A stretch of DNA of 45,109 nucleotides from Clostridia bacterium (GCA_017381035.1 JAFOCW010000026.1:1-45109), one strand, 5' to 3'. Numbered from the stretch's first letter, positions 1-8,546 are shown. Translations and numbers: made by a program. The notes: generated by a model from the sequence alone, not told the origin.

Positions 1-235
1 CAGCAAAACCTTGTAAGACACAAAGTATTACTGCGTTTTTGCTACTTCGAAATAGAAACAAATTTATTCTTACAAAACTGCAACGCACCTTAAAAAGAAA
101 AATTTTTAGTGGAATAAAAGGCAAAAAGCCGTGGTAATGCTAACGCATACCACGGCTTTTAAACACATTAGGCCGCAAAAATTTGCTTTTTAAGGCATTT
201 CATCCCTAAGCGCAACACCCGTTTCCTGCACGCTT
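1..235 (-). repeat. MITE-like structured repeat, copy 1 (truncated by window edge)
   Basis: Read on the minus strand, this stretch aligns along its whole length with the element at 20186-20495, although the two have diverged considerably. It keeps the same order: an AAAAGCG end near 235, a GC-rich hairpin flanked by A and T runs (124-160), then a conserved AT-rich arm ending in a GCAGTTTTGTAA-like block. The hairpin stem differs from copy 2 by paired substitutions, so base pairing is preserved. The far end lies outside the window. The right edge touches the stop codon of the methyltransferase gene at 236, so the hairpin probably also ends its transcript. No ORF of note. Confidence 0.7.
124..160. 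terminator. Central hairpin of repeat copy 1, probable terminator of the methyltransferase gene
   Basis: GCCGTGGT pairs with ACCACGGC, extended by ATGC/GCAT with one bulged base, and is flanked by AAAA and TTTT, so it could terminate transcription in either direction. It lies about 75 bp past the stop of the minus-strand gene. Confidence 0.6.
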
Positions 236-826
236 TTAGTCTTTTAATTTTCCGCTTATCTGGTACATATTTTCGTCCGAAATCAGCACTTCGGTTTCAA
301 AATACGGGTCAAACAGCTTTTTAAGTTCTTCAATTTTCATAAGCCCTACCGAAACCTTAGCGGCCGAGCCGGTGTGTCTTGCATCAATTTTTTCACGGGC
401 TTCGCCGTGGGCCACCGTAAGCCTGCCGCCTTCTTTTAAGTGCCCTTTAAGGCAGGCAATAAGACCTTCGGGGTCGGGGAAGTGGGGGAAGGCATTATAA
501 ACTACAATAAGGTCGAACTTTTTGCCGAAATTTGCGGTCATAACGTCGCCGCAAATTACCGAAACGGCAGGGTTGTCCTTATATTTTTCTTTTGCAATTT
601 CGGCCATTTTGGGCGAAATGTCAATTCCCGTAACCGAAGCTGCCCGTCTTTTTAAGTAATAGTCAAACATAACGCCGGTACCGCAGGCAACGTCAAGCAC
701 GTCCTGCCCTTCTTTTGCGGCGGCGCCGTTTAATATTTTTTCAATAATTTCATCGCTTTTTACCATATCGTTGTCCCAAACGGGTGCCAAACGGTCAAAA
801 AATTCAATAATAGCTTTATTATTCAT
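236..826 (-). CDS. Class I SAM-dependent methyltransferase
   Basis: A 196-residue Rossmann-fold methyltransferase of the Methyltransf_11/25 kind. Motif I (DVACGTG, residues 45-51), the acidic end of strand 2 (GIDIS, 67-71), GDVM at 93-96 and the motif-IV-like stretch around VVYNAFPHF (108-116) together make a SAM pocket. The substrate cannot be told. I chose the ATG at 826 over an upstream in-frame TTG at 856 because the homologous part begins there. It also overlaps the stop of the upstream ECF-like gene by 8 bases (ATGAATAA), which suggests translational coupling. The pairing with a small-molecule importer hints at a shared substrate, but this is inference. Confidence 0.85.
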   Translation of the reverse strand: MNNKAIIEFFDRLAPVWDNDMVKSDEIIEKILNGAAAKEGQDVLDVACGTGVMFDYYLKRRAASVTGIDISPKMAEIAKEKYKDNPAVSVICGDVMTANFGKKFDLIVVYNAFPHFPDPEGLIACLKGHLKEGGRLTVAHGEAREKIDARHTGSAAKVSVGLMKIEELKKLFDPYFETEVLISDENMYQISGKLKD

Positions 827-1352
827 ATCTTTTACCAAGAAGACCTGCCTTTTCAAGTGAAGTTATTAAAAGCGGAATTAAAACAAGTTGAATAACTATT
901 CCGGGAATGCCTGTAGCAAGGCTTGTAATAACCCAGGCAAAAGGGGAAACACCGGGGGTAAAAATAAGCGCCTTGGCAAAGCCTGCAACAATTCTGCCAA
1001 GCAGCATAGAAAGGCTAAGGCTAATATAGATGTCGGCAATGTTTTTACCTGTTTTTATAAATTTCATTAAAAGTCCGCACACAAGCCCGTAAACCATACA
1101 TTCCACCATCATAGCAGGGGCCATAGATAAGGGCGGCATACCTGTTATAAGGGAAGAAAGCAGTGGGCCCATTGCGCCGCAAAGCGCACCGTAAACACTG
1201 CCGCACATAAGGCCGCAAATAAGTACGGGAATATGCATTGGTAAAAATATACTGCCGCCGTTGGGCACTGCGTGGAAAAGCAGGGGAAGAATAACGCAAA
1301 GTGCAAGACAAATGGCCGCAAGCACAAGCTTTTTGGTTTTGGTTCCTGTCAT
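819..1352 (-). CDS. ECF-transporter S-component-like membrane protein
   Basis: A 177-residue, strongly hydrophobic protein with about five to six membrane segments. The N-terminal LVLAAICLALCVILPLLFH segment and the following LPMHIPVLICGLMCG stretch are typical of substrate-binding S components of group II energy-coupling factor vitamin importers, in which the S component borrows a shared EcfAAT module encoded elsewhere. The ligand cannot be read from sequence. The start is preceded by GAGGTGA about 7 bases upstream. It is the first gene of a two-gene unit with the methyltransferase, overlapping it by 8 bases. A generic small membrane protein is the alternative. Confidence 0.7.
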   Translation of the reverse strand: MTGTKTKKLVLAAICLALCVILPLLFHAVPNGGSIFLPMHIPVLICGLMCGSVYGALCGAMGPLLSSLITGMPPLSMAPAMMVECMVYGLVCGLLMKFIKTGKNIADIYISLSLSMLLGRIVAGFAKALIFTPGVSPFAWVITSLATGIPGIVIQLVLIPLLITSLEKAGLLGKRYE

Positions 1353-1395
1353 TTAGTTCACCTCAAAAAAATACTGAAGCAAATATAACATAAAA

Positions 1396-1430
1396 AAAGC
1401 CCCCCCGCAAGCGCCCCGGGGGGATGTTTT
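1396..1430 (-). terminator. Rho-independent terminator of the ZIP transporter gene
   Basis: On the minus strand a C-run/G-run hairpin is followed by a run of seven T. It starts immediately after the stop codon at 1432. Confidence 0.75.
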
Positions 1431-1431
1431 T

Positions 1432-2190
1432 TTAACCTAAATAAAAATCGGTTGCAAGCATAACCAAAAAGCCTATAAGCAGTGCAAAGGTGGCGCCCTT
1501 TTCGCTGCCGTGGGCGTGTGTTTCGGGTATCATTTCGTCGCTTATAACGTAAAGCATTGTGCCACCTGCAAAGGCAAGGGCAAAGGGTAAAACCGCCGCC
1601 GAAATTGCCACCGAAAAATAACCTATAAAGGTGCCTATAACTTCAACCACACCGGTAAGTGCGGCAATTACGAAGGTTCTGCCTTTTGTTACGCCCGACG
1701 CAAGCAGTGGCCCTATAATAACCATACCTTCGGGTATGTTTTGAAGTGCAATACCGCCTGCAACTGTTAAGGCTTCGCTTGTGTTGCCTGCGCCAAAACC
1801 TACGCCTGCTGCAATACCTTCGGGCAGGTTATGTATTGCAATAGCGGCCACAAACAAAAGAACCTTATTAAGCCTTTCGTTGCCTTCGCCGTGGCTTTCA
1901 ATATCGGTTCCCATCATTTTATGAAGGTGCGGCACGAATTTATCAATAAGGTTAAGCAGGACGGCACCCAGAATTACACCTATTGCCGTAACCAAAAATC
2001 CGTAAGGACTTGCGTTTTCAAGCGACGGTAAAATAAGGCCTATAATGGCGGCGGCAAGCATTATTCCTGCCGCAAAGGAAAGCACAATATCGCTGAATTT
2101 GTGCGAAATGTTTTTAAACGTAAAACCAAGAATTGCACCCACAACGGTAGCACCGCCAACGCCGAGCGCAGTAAGCCAGACAAGAGTCAT
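1432..2190 (-). CDS. ZIP-family divalent metal transporter (ZupT-like)
   Basis: A 252-residue polytopic membrane protein of the ZIP (SLC39) family, which brings zinc and sometimes iron or manganese into the cytoplasm. Two signature helices supply the metal-binding residues: HNLPEGIAAGVGFG (about 120-133) and ALQNIPEGMVIIGP (about 148-161). About eight membrane segments are visible, with a short His/Glu-containing loop (ESHGEGNE) between the N- and C-terminal halves, as expected for the variable cytoplasmic loop. The gene is monocistronic, with its own terminator. ZupT of enterobacteria is the nearest named relative; metal preference is unknown. Confidence 0.9.
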   Translation of the reverse strand: MTLVWLTALGVGGATVVGAILGFTFKNISHKFSDIVLSFAAGIMLAAAIIGLILPSLENASPYGFLVTAIGVILGAVLLNLIDKFVPHLHKMMGTDIESHGEGNERLNKVLLFVAAIAIHNLPEGIAAGVGFGAGNTSEALTVAGGIALQNIPEGMVIIGPLLASGVTKGRTFVIAALTGVVEVIGTFIGYFSVAISAAVLPFALAFAGGTMLYVISDEMIPETHAHGSEKGATFALLIGFLVMLATDFYLG

Positions 2191-2244
2191 TATAATCCCC
2201 CTTTAGTAGTATATGACAAAAAGATGGCAAGGGTTTTAAATATT

Positions 2245-2285
2245 ATAAAATAAAAAATAATCGCCGTCAAGTTTTGACGGCGATT
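2245..2285 (-). terminator. Terminator of the amino-acid permease gene
   Basis: ATCGCCGTCAA/TTGACGGCGAT stem with a three-base loop, followed on the minus strand by a T-rich tract. Confidence 0.85.
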
Positions 2286-2303
2286 TGCGTTAATTAATTT
2301 TAA

Positions 2304-3698
2304 TTATTCTTCCTTGTTTTTAGGCTTGGCAAAGAAGGCGCCGATTACTAAAATTACAGCAAACACAATAAGGTAGAAAAGAACGGGGAACGAGAAGCCG
2401 CCGGCCTCTTTTGCCGCAAGGAGAGGTGTAATTCCGTGAGCATAAACGGCCGCGAACATCATAAATCCGCAAGCAATAATAGAAAGTGTGGGAAGTATGA
2501 ATCTTTTGAACACACCAAGGTCTTTTTCCTTAATCATCCAGGCAATGAACATAGGAATATACATACCGTAGATGGTAACGATGGGAAGCTCGGAAGAATC
2601 GAAGCTGAAAAGACCGAACCAGCTTTCGGTAAGGTTTGCGCCATAGAAGTAAAGAAGCCAAGCGGCGCAAACAAACAGACCCCAAACGGCCGAGTGGTTT
2701 GTCATATTGGTATGCTTGTCAACAGCGCCGAACATTTCAGGCTTGGGACCGCGGCCGCGTGAAGCGATTGCATACATACCACGGGCAGAGCCCATCATAA
2801 GTCCGTTAAGTGTACCAAGGCAGGAAACAACAATACAAACGTTAAGAATGGTTCCGCCTACACCGCCGAATATGTTAGAGAATGCAATGGTTGCGCCCTG
2901 TTCCATAAGAACTGCGTTAGATGCGCCGCCTGCAACGCCTATATAGTAAAGTATGTAGGCTAAAACAACAATTGCGGCACCAATAACAAGTGCAATGGGA
3001 AGGTTTTTCTTGGGGTTTTTAAGCTCTGCATTAATAGAAGTGGCAACAATCCAGCCTTCGTAAGCAAATACAGTAGCAATAACTGCTGCAAAAAGGCCAC
3101 TGCCTGTAGAACCGCCAACAGCTTCGGTAACAACGTTTGTAAAGTTACCTGTAAGGGTGCCGTTTAAAAGACCCACAACAGAGCCTACAATTGCCATAAG
3201 GAAAATGGGAATAAGCTTAATGATTGTGGCGCTTACCTGGAATTTACCGGCAAGCTTGGGGGAAAGGGTGTTAATTGCATAGGAACCGATAAGGAAGAAG
3301 CCTGCCAAAGTCATAACTCTGGGGCCTACAATGTCCCAACCGAAAATAACGCCGAAATAACGGGCGGAAACCCAGGCAAGAACCGACGTCATTGCAGGGT
3401 AATAAATGTTAACCATAAACCATGCAAGGTAATAACCGTAGGTTTTACCGCAGGTAGCTTCGGCATAGTCAACAACGCCGCTAACCTTTTCGTACTTGGT
3501 TGCCATAACAGCAAACTGAGCCGAGCAGATTATCATGATGATGCCGGTGATAGCCCAAGCCGCAATACCAAGCGGCATATTTCCGCCTGTTGCAACAAGC
3601 ACGTTTTGCGCCTTGAAGAACACACCCGAACCAATTACGGTACCAACCACCATACAAATAGCGGTAAACAGACCGTATCTTCTTTCTAATTTTTCCAT
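2304..3698 (-). CDS. APC-superfamily amino acid permease
   Basis: A 464-residue transporter with about 12 membrane segments. The first helix carries the GTVIGSGVF substrate-binding motif of the amino acid-polyamine-organocation superfamily. The N-terminus (MEKLERRYGLF) and overall length fit the LAT/YkbA-like branch of amino acid permeases or exchangers. The specific amino acid cannot be assigned. The gene stands alone, between a consensus promoter (3745-3774) and a strong terminator (2245-2285). Confidence 0.88.
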   Translation of the reverse strand: MEKLERRYGLFTAICMVVGTVIGSGVFFKAQNVLVATGGNMPLGIAAWAITGIIMIICSAQFAVMATKYEKVSGVVDYAEATCGKTYGYYLAWFMVNIYYPAMTSVLAWVSARYFGVIFGWDIVGPRVMTLAGFFLIGSYAINTLSPKLAGKFQVSATIIKLIPIFLMAIVGSVVGLLNGTLTGNFTNVVTEAVGGSTGSGLFAAVIATVFAYEGWIVATSINAELKNPKKNLPIALVIGAAIVVLAYILYYIGVAGGASNAVLMEQGATIAFSNIFGGVGGTILNVCIVVSCLGTLNGLMMGSARGMYAIASRGRGPKPEMFGAVDKHTNMTNHSAVWGLFVCAAWLLYFYGANLTESWFGLFSFDSSELPIVTIYGMYIPMFIAWMIKEKDLGVFKRFILPTLSIIACGFMMFAAVYAHGITPLLAAKEAGGFSFPVLFYLIVFAVILVIGAFFAKPKNKEE

Positions 3699-3744
3699 AC
3701 GTTTTCTCCATTTCGTTTAATTTAATAGGGGAAGTACTGTTCTA

Positions 3745-3774
3745 TTTATAACAAAAAAGTACCGTAGTTGTCAA
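3745..3774 (-). promoter_or_regulatory. Promoter of the amino-acid permease
   Basis: Minus-strand TTGACA (3774-3769), 18-bp spacer, TATAAA (3750-3745). The start codon lies about 45 bp downstream. Confidence 0.75.
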
Positions 3775-3779
3775 TATAA

Positions 3780-4808
3780 TTAAACAATACCCATTGCTAT
3801 TTCTACCAAAAGCGCCACAATAACAACCAGCGCCGAAATTATAAAACCGTGAAGCATGGGGCGCAAGCCTTCCTTTTTCATACTTGAAAAAGAAGTGTTA
3901 AGTCCAATTGCGGCAAGGGCGGCAACCATAAGGAATTTGCTTACGGTTTTTGTTGTACTTACAACCGCCGCAGGAATTGAAAAAACCGATGCTACGCCCG
4001 ATAAAGCAAGGAAGCCTAAAATAAACCAAGGGAAAATCTTTTTAATACTGAAATTGGCCTTTATTTCTGCCGCATTGGCACCGCTTTCAAGGGCGGCCTT
4101 TCTTTTAAGCCTTAAATTAATAAAGGCAAAAGCAATAACGGTTGGAATAATGGAAAGTGTACGGGTAAGCTTAACCATAGTAGCAAAATCGCCCGCACCT
4201 TCCGAAAAGGCGTAACCTGTCGCCACAACAGAAGAGGTGTCGTTAACCGCTGTGCCTGCCCAAAGCCCGAAGGCCTGGTCGGACATACCGAGTGCGTGGC
4301 CCATAATGGGGAAAAGTACAATCATTACCATATCAAACAAAAAGGTTGCGCTCATAGCGTAGGCAATATCGGTGTCTTCGGCATCAATAACGCCCGAAAC
4401 AGCCGCAATGGCCGAGCCGCCGCAAATGCCCGTTCCTGCTGAAATAAGGTTGGACATTTTCCAATTAAGGCCCAACGCCTTTCCAATAAAATAGCCGCCG
4501 CCAAAGCAGGTAAGCAGGGTGAAAACCATTACAAGAAGCGACATTTTGCCAACGTTTAAAATGGTGGTAATGTTAAGCGAAAGGCCAAGCAAAATAATGG
4601 CAAATTTAAGTATTTTTTTGGATGTAAATTTAATTCCTGTGCTGAATATGCCCGTACCCTTAAGAAAATAATTTAAAAGCATACCAATAAACATTGCAAT
4701 AACCGCTGCGCCTATAACGTGAACGGGTAAAAGACTTTCCAAAAAGGTTGCCGCAAAGGCAATAAGCACCGAAAGCAAAATTCCGGGTAACAGTTTAATA
4801 GTTTTCAT
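3780..4808 (-). CDS. YeiH/UPF0324 family membrane transporter (putative sulfate or sulfonate exporter)
   Basis: A 342-residue integral membrane protein with about ten helices, matching the UPF0324/PSE (putative sulfate exporter) family. Recognisable stretches are the N-terminal PGILLSVLIAF helix, the GMLLNYFLKG loop, the KFAIILLGLSLN helix, the Gly-rich GTGICGGSAIAA motif (about 147-158) and WAGTAVNDTSSVVATGY. Members have been linked to sulfonate breakdown and to regulation by LysR proteins, but most are uncharacterised, so the substrate is open. Its 3' end directly abuts the next gene's promoter, with no obvious terminator between. Confidence 0.85.
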   Translation of the reverse strand: MKTIKLLPGILLSVLIAFAATFLESLLPVHVIGAAVIAMFIGMLLNYFLKGTGIFSTGIKFTSKKILKFAIILLGLSLNITTILNVGKMSLLVMVFTLLTCFGGGYFIGKALGLNWKMSNLISAGTGICGGSAIAAVSGVIDAEDTDIAYAMSATFLFDMVMIVLFPIMGHALGMSDQAFGLWAGTAVNDTSSVVATGYAFSEGAGDFATMVKLTRTLSIIPTVIAFAFINLRLKRKAALESGANAAEIKANFSIKKIFPWFILGFLALSGVASVFSIPAAVVSTTKTVSKFLMVAALAAIGLNTSFSSMKKEGLRPMLHGFIISALVVIVALLVEIAMGIV

Positions 4809-4841
4809 AACAACCGTCCTTAAATATTCTTGAACAAACGT

Positions 4842-4870
4842 AGTATAGCATAAAACAAAAATTTAGTAAA
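4842..4870 (-). promoter_or_regulatory. Promoter of the YeiH-like gene
   Basis: Minus strand: TTTACT (4870-4865), 17-bp spacer, TATACT (4847-4842), about 35 bp before the start codon. Confidence 0.7.
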
Positions 4871-4936
4871 CCTTATAAAAAATTATAATTTTTTTGTTTC
4901 TCCGCCGAGTTTCAACAAAATTCGACAAACAGAATA

Positions 4937-4945
4937 TGATATAAT
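4937..4945 (+). promoter_or_regulatory. Extended -10 promoter of the YpsA-like gene
   Basis: TGATATAAT is an extended -10 (TGn-TATAAT) with no good -35 at the proper distance. The ATG is 25 bp downstream, after a GAAAGGAA ribosome binding site. Confidence 0.6.
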
Positions 4946-4970
4946 AACAAAAAACGAAAGGAATATAAAA

Positions 4971-5426
4971 ATGTTAAAAGTTGCAGTAATTTCTAAAACG
5001 CCTGATAATTGGCAAAGCTTTGAAGCATCAACCGAAGCCGATGCTATTTACGAAAGAATAAAGCTTGCCCTTATAAACCTTAGCCGAGATGAAACGGTTT
5101 GGCTGCTTAGCCCAATGAACAGGGGAACCGAAACCACGGCGGCCGAAATTGCGGTAAGCCTAAAAGGGAACATAAAGCTTGAATGCGTTATTCCGTTTGA
5201 AGAGCAGGCAAAGGACTGGAGCGAGCCCGAACGGGACCGATATTTCGGCATTATAGAAAGGTGCGAGCTTGAAAATATGCTTTCTTCAAAACAAAACGAT
5301 AAAAGCCTTAAGCTTTGCTACAGCTATATAATAAGTGCGGCGAATTTAATTTTACTTGGCACACCGCCAAGCGATGAAATAGCCGAGCTGATAACCGAGA
5401 GCGGAAAAAAGGTAATTGAAATTTAA
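4971..5426 (+). CDS. YpsA-like SLOG-family protein (DUF1273-like)
   Basis: A 151-residue cytoplasmic protein without membrane segments. The middle (LECVIPFEEQAKDW, about 72-85, then SEPERDRYFGIIERCE) resembles the YpsA/DUF1273 family of the SLOG superfamily, Rossmann-like domains that bind nucleotide-type ligands. B. subtilis YpsA affects cell division. The usual N-terminal Gly-rich loop is not convincing here: the N-terminus runs MLKVAVISKTPDNWQSF and LSPMNRGTETTAAEIAV fills the place of the usual GxxxG helix. It may therefore be a divergent or shortened member. It is monocistronic, with an extended -10 promoter and a bidirectional terminator. Confidence 0.55.
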   Translation: MLKVAVISKTPDNWQSFEASTEADAIYERIKLALINLSRDETVWLLSPMNRGTETTAAEIAVSLKGNIKLECVIPFEEQAKDWSEPERDRYFGIIERCELENMLSSKQNDKSLKLCYSYIISAANLILLGTPPSDEIAELITESGKKVIEI

Positions 5427-5455
5427 AAGAGGAGGCTTAAGCCTCCTCTTTTTTT
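5426..5455. terminator. Bidirectional terminator shared by convergent genes
   Basis: Perfect AAAGAGGAGGC/GCCTCCTCTTT palindrome followed by a T run on the plus strand. Half of the stem also encodes the last residues (EEA) and stop of the convergent minus-strand gene. Confidence 0.85.
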
Positions 5456-6153
5456 GCTTTTCTTTTTTGGTATTTTGAAAGTATAAGTCGGTAAATTAAC
5501 ATTCCGCCAAGGCTTACAGCCCCCGTAACTACAAAAAGAATAATTCCTTCAAGGTAGCGTCCGCTTCCGAAAAAATCGCCCCCAATGGTTGAAGAAACAA
5601 CCGAAGGTATGCGTGCAAGCATAGAAATACACAAAAACTCGCTCATTTTCATTTTTGTAAGGGGTACAAAATAGGTAAGTAAATCTTTTGGTGTGCCGGG
5701 AATTAAAAACAAAACGAAAACCAAGGTGTTAAGCTTTTTTTCACTGTTAATAAACCTTAGCGAGTTTATTTTTTCCCTTGAAACAAAAAGCTCAACAAGC
5801 TTTACGCCCCATTTTTTAACAAGTAAAAAAACTAAAGCCGAAGCGGCTCCCACACCAACAAGGCAAATAAGCGTGCCTTCAACAGAACCGAAGGCAAGGC
5901 CTAACCCCACTTCAACAAATTCGCCGGGTATAAGGGCAACGAAAACCTGCAAAATCTGAATTCCAAGGGCCACAAATCTGCCCGACCAGCCGTAGCCTTC
6001 AATAAAGGCTTCAAAGCTTTCGGCCGAGCCGCCGAAGGCTAAAAACTTGTAAACTACAAAATATGAAATAAGTCCGAAAACAAGTATAACTGCGGCAAGC
6101 GAAAAAAGCCCTAAAATTCTTTTGGCTTTAAGTGTTTTAAATTTTTCTTTCAT
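5437..6153 (-). CDS. TVP38/TMEM64 (SNARE-associated, DedA-like) membrane protein
   Basis: A 238-residue membrane protein of the PF09335 group. Family hallmarks are the EFVEVGLGLAFGSVEGTL stretch (about 79-96), followed by a helix and the conserved second half FLIPGTPKDLLTYFVPLTKM (about 150-169), with the FxPGxPKD-type re-entrant motif. About six membrane segments and a Lys-rich C-terminus. Relatives include DedA-type proteins implicated in lipid scrambling or undecaprenyl-phosphate recycling, but function here is not known. It is the last gene of the minus-strand run that begins with the NUDIX gene, three bases after the preceding stop. Confidence 0.85.
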   Translation of the reverse strand: MKEKFKTLKAKRILGLFSLAAVILVFGLISYFVVYKFLAFGGSAESFEAFIEGYGWSGRFVALGIQILQVFVALIPGEFVEVGLGLAFGSVEGTLICLVGVGAASALVFLLVKKWGVKLVELFVSREKINSLRFINSEKKLNTLVFVLFLIPGTPKDLLTYFVPLTKMKMSEFLCISMLARIPSVVSSTIGGDFFGSGRYLEGIILFVVTGAVSLGGMLIYRLILSKYQKRKAKKEEA

Positions 6154-6156
6154 AGC

Positions 6157-6837
6157 TTATTTAAAGGTATCAAGCAGTTCTTCAAAACTGCTTACGGTGT
6201 AGGTGGGGGTGTAAATTTCTTCTCTGCCCCACGGGTTGAAAAAGCAGGTGTCAAGCCCTGCGTTTATACCGCCCAAAATATCGGACGACATACTGTCGCC
6301 GACAACGCAAATTTTTTGCTTGTTTTGTTCGGGAATATTTGCTAAAACGTGGTCGAAAAACTTCTTTTGCGGCTTTTGACTGCCAATTTCTTCCGATATG
6401 AAAACCCCTTCAAAATAGGGTAGCAAACCACTTTTTGCAAGTCTGCTTTGCTGAACGGTGCCAATGCCGTTTGTAATTATGTAAAGCCTATAATTTTCAC
6501 TTAGTTTTTTGCAAACGTCGTCGGCTCCCGGCAGTAAAAAGGCAAAGGTAGCAAGACATTCAACGTAATAAACCGCCATTTCACCGGGGTCGGCCTTAAT
6601 GCCGAAATGTTCGGCAAACTGTTCAAAACGTCTTGTTCTGATAACGTCCCTGGTAATAAGCCCCTTTTCAAGCTGTTTCCAAAGGGCAAGGTTAATGCGT
6701 GAAAAGGTTGCCCTTATTTCTTCACTGAATGGAATGCCAAAACGCTCGCACACCTTGCCGAGCGCCGCCTTTTCGGACTGGGGGAAGTCGAGCAAGGTTT
6801 CGTCTGCATCGAATAAAAGTGTTGTATATTTTCTCAT
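6157..6837 (-). CDS. HAD-family pyrimidine 5'-nucleotidase (YjjG/YfnB type)
   Basis: A 226-residue haloacid-dehalogenase hydrolase. Motif I is LLFDADETLLDF (7-18) with both aspartates, motif II is IITNG, motif III is the Lys of SQKPQKKFF, and motif IV is VVGDSMSSDILGG. The helical cap between motifs I and II fits subfamily IA, and the FDADETLLDF form is typical of the YjjG/YfnB group. That group dephosphorylates noncanonical pyrimidine nucleotides and helps keep them out of DNA (house-cleaning). Co-transcription with a NUDIX gene fits this idea, but that is inference. It overlaps the upstream gene by 4 bases. Confidence 0.85.
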   Translation of the reverse strand: MRKYTTLLFDADETLLDFPQSEKAALGKVCERFGIPFSEEIRATFSRINLALWKQLEKGLITRDVIRTRRFEQFAEHFGIKADPGEMAVYYVECLATFAFLLPGADDVCKKLSENYRLYIITNGIGTVQQSRLAKSGLLPYFEGVFISEEIGSQKPQKKFFDHVLANIPEQNKQKICVVGDSMSSDILGGINAGLDTCFFNPWGREEIYTPTYTVSSFEELLDTFK

Positions 6838-7583
6838 ATAGCAGCCACCGCCATAAAAATAATGGGAAAAACAAAATAAGCAATAAAAGGAAGCACGGCA
6901 AGGGCTATGTCGGTACCGCCCGTTTTTTTGAACATAAAGTCAAGCGACGGCGCACCTTCGGTGCCGCAAAGCTCTTTTGCCGCAAGTATTCTTTTTGCCG
7001 AAACCTTCTTGTAAATTTTAAGGCATACCGCCGAAACAAAAAAGGAAGCAAAAAAGCCAACGTGCGAAAAAACCGAACTTACCGAAACGCTGTAGCGGTA
7101 AAACGCATTAACTATTTGCTGAACTACGGCAGGAGCGTTAAAGTTTCCGCCTATAAAGACACCGAAAATGCCTTCAAAAAGCTCGCGCGTTACCGAATAA
7201 TTAACAAGCGAGTCGGCAAGGGTGAAAAATGCGCCAAGACACAACATAATAAGGCCTGCTTTTTTAAGGTTTCGGTAAAAAAACCAGGCCGAAAGACCGT
7301 ACAAACCAAAAACAAGACCTAAAAACAAGGCAGGCAACGAAAAAACAAAACGGTTGCCTTTTTCCAGCCTTTCAAAATCGTATAAAATATCTTCGGCGCC
7401 ACTGCCTATAAAGCGAGCGTATTCATCGTGCGAAATATCGCCGAAACGGTACTTTTCCCTGGGATTTGCAGGCACTTCTTCGGGGAATTTTTCCACAACG
7501 GGAAGGAATGCGCCGCAGTGCTTGCAATAGGTAAAATGCTCTTTGTTTTCGGCGCCGCAAACGGCACAGAATTTTTCAGCCAT
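6834..7583 (-). CDS. Zinc-ribbon membrane protein
   Basis: A 249-residue protein. The N-terminus is a treble-clef zinc ribbon (FCAVCGAENKEHFTYCKHCG, residues 5-24, CxxC...CxxC). A charged linker of about 60 residues follows, then a membrane region with about four helices (FVFSLPALFLGLVFGLYGL; LIMLCLGAFFTL; VFSHVGFFASFFVSAVC; IALAVLPFIAYFVFPIIFMA). The fold resembles the neighbouring 312-residue protein, so the two may be paralogous partners. No enzyme motif is visible. It overlaps the downstream nucleotidase by 4 bases. Function unknown; membrane anchoring with a cytoplasmic zinc ribbon suggests a sensor, adaptor or stress role. Confidence 0.75.
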   Translation of the reverse strand: MAEKFCAVCGAENKEHFTYCKHCGAFLPVVEKFPEEVPANPREKYRFGDISHDEYARFIGSGAEDILYDFERLEKGNRFVFSLPALFLGLVFGLYGLSAWFFYRNLKKAGLIMLCLGAFFTLADSLVNYSVTRELFEGIFGVFIGGNFNAPAVVQQIVNAFYRYSVSVSSVFSHVGFFASFFVSAVCLKIYKKVSAKRILAAKELCGTEGAPSLDFMFKKTGGTDIALAVLPFIAYFVFPIIFMAVAAI

Positions 7584-7607
7584 TTAAAACATCCTTTTCT
7601 TGCAAAC

Positions 7608-8546
7608 TTACAGTAAAAACATAGATAGTATAGACGGAATAAACTCAACCGCAAAAACGGCAATAAAGAAGCCGATAAAGCTAACGCCCGAATATTTTTC
7701 TTCGGCGGCTTCGCTGTCTTCGGCTTCTTTTATAAGGCCGACCGACATAATAACACGCTCTTTGTAAATATAGTCGCCGTACATACCCGAAACTACCCTT
7801 ACCGCAAGCCCTAAAGTAAGGCCCAAAAAGGAAAGAAACAGCGGTAAAAAGCCAATTTCACCCATAAACTGCGAATAATATTCGGCAAGCTCTATGGTGT
7901 TTTGAAGGGTCTGTTCGGTTTCGGGAATGGGAAGCTGTGCAATTGCCAGGTTAAAGGGAACGTTCATAATAACCGAAGCAACGGTTAAAAGGCAGGTTAT
8001 TATGCTTTCCTTGTACATTTTACGGTATGCAAACCACCCGTGCGGAAGCAGGAACGCCGCCCAGTTCCAAGAAGTTTTATTAAGCCTGTTAAGCTTTAAA
8101 AACTTAGGAACGTACCTGAAAGTGTTGTTTCTTACAACCTTTGCGGCATCTTTTGCCGAAACGCCTTCGGCAATGGGGGTTTCTTCTTTTATAATGTCCT
8201 TCTGTTCAAAGGGCGAAGCTACAAACGGGGGCATTTCCATACCTGCGGGGGCACCGCAGTTGTTGCAGTAACGGGCGCCTTTATCGAGCGGCATACCGCA
8301 GCGAAAACACCTTAGCTGTTCTTCTGCCTGCGGTGCTGTTTCGGTTTTTTCGGGCTCTTCGGCCAAGGCTTCACGGCTGAACTGCTTGTCGGTGCCGTGG
8401 TACTCTTCAAAACCGCACTTGCCAATGGAGTTATAACACTCTCGGTGGTGGGGAGCGCCGCAAACAGGGCAGTAAACAATATCGTCTTCGCTAAAAAGGT
8501 AGGCCGAGCAAACGGCGCACTTTTGGTTTTTATCGGTTAAACTCAT
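7608..8546 (-). CDS. Prokaryotic RING-finger plus zinc-ribbon, DUF2628-type membrane protein
   Basis: A 312-residue protein with three parts. (1) Residues about 10-44 form a Prok-RING_1/PHD-like cross-brace: CAVC...YCPVCGAPHHREC...C. (2) An acidic linker leads to a zinc ribbon, CFRCGMPLDKGARYCNNCG (about 80-98). (3) The membrane part begins with TSWNWAAFLLPHGWFAYRKM (about 158-177), the sequence signature of DUF2628 proteins, followed by about four helices. Prok-RING_1 proteins were noted by comparative genomics as RING-like domains on bacterial membrane proteins; any ubiquitin-like activity is unproven. The stop and the preceding gene's stop/start share one base (8546). Confidence 0.75.
   Translation of the reverse strand: MSLTDKNQKCAVCSAYLFSEDDIVYCPVCGAPHHRECYNSIGKCGFEEYHGTDKQFSREALAEEPEKTETAPQAEEQLRCFRCGMPLDKGARYCNNCGAPAGMEMPPFVASPFEQKDIIKEETPIAEGVSAKDAAKVVRNNTFRYVPKFLKLNRLNKTSWNWAAFLLPHGWFAYRKMYKESIITCLLTVASVIMNVPFNLAIAQLPIPETEQTLQNTIELAEYYSQFMGEIGFLPLFLSFLGLTLGLAVRVVSGMYGDYIYKERVIMSVGLIKEAEDSEAAEEKYSGVSFIGFFIAVFAVEFIPSILSMFLL

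Noticed and set aside
827..856. TTG start for the methyltransferase gene
   Set aside because: The ATG at 826, with stop/start overlap to the upstream gene, fits the family N-terminus better.
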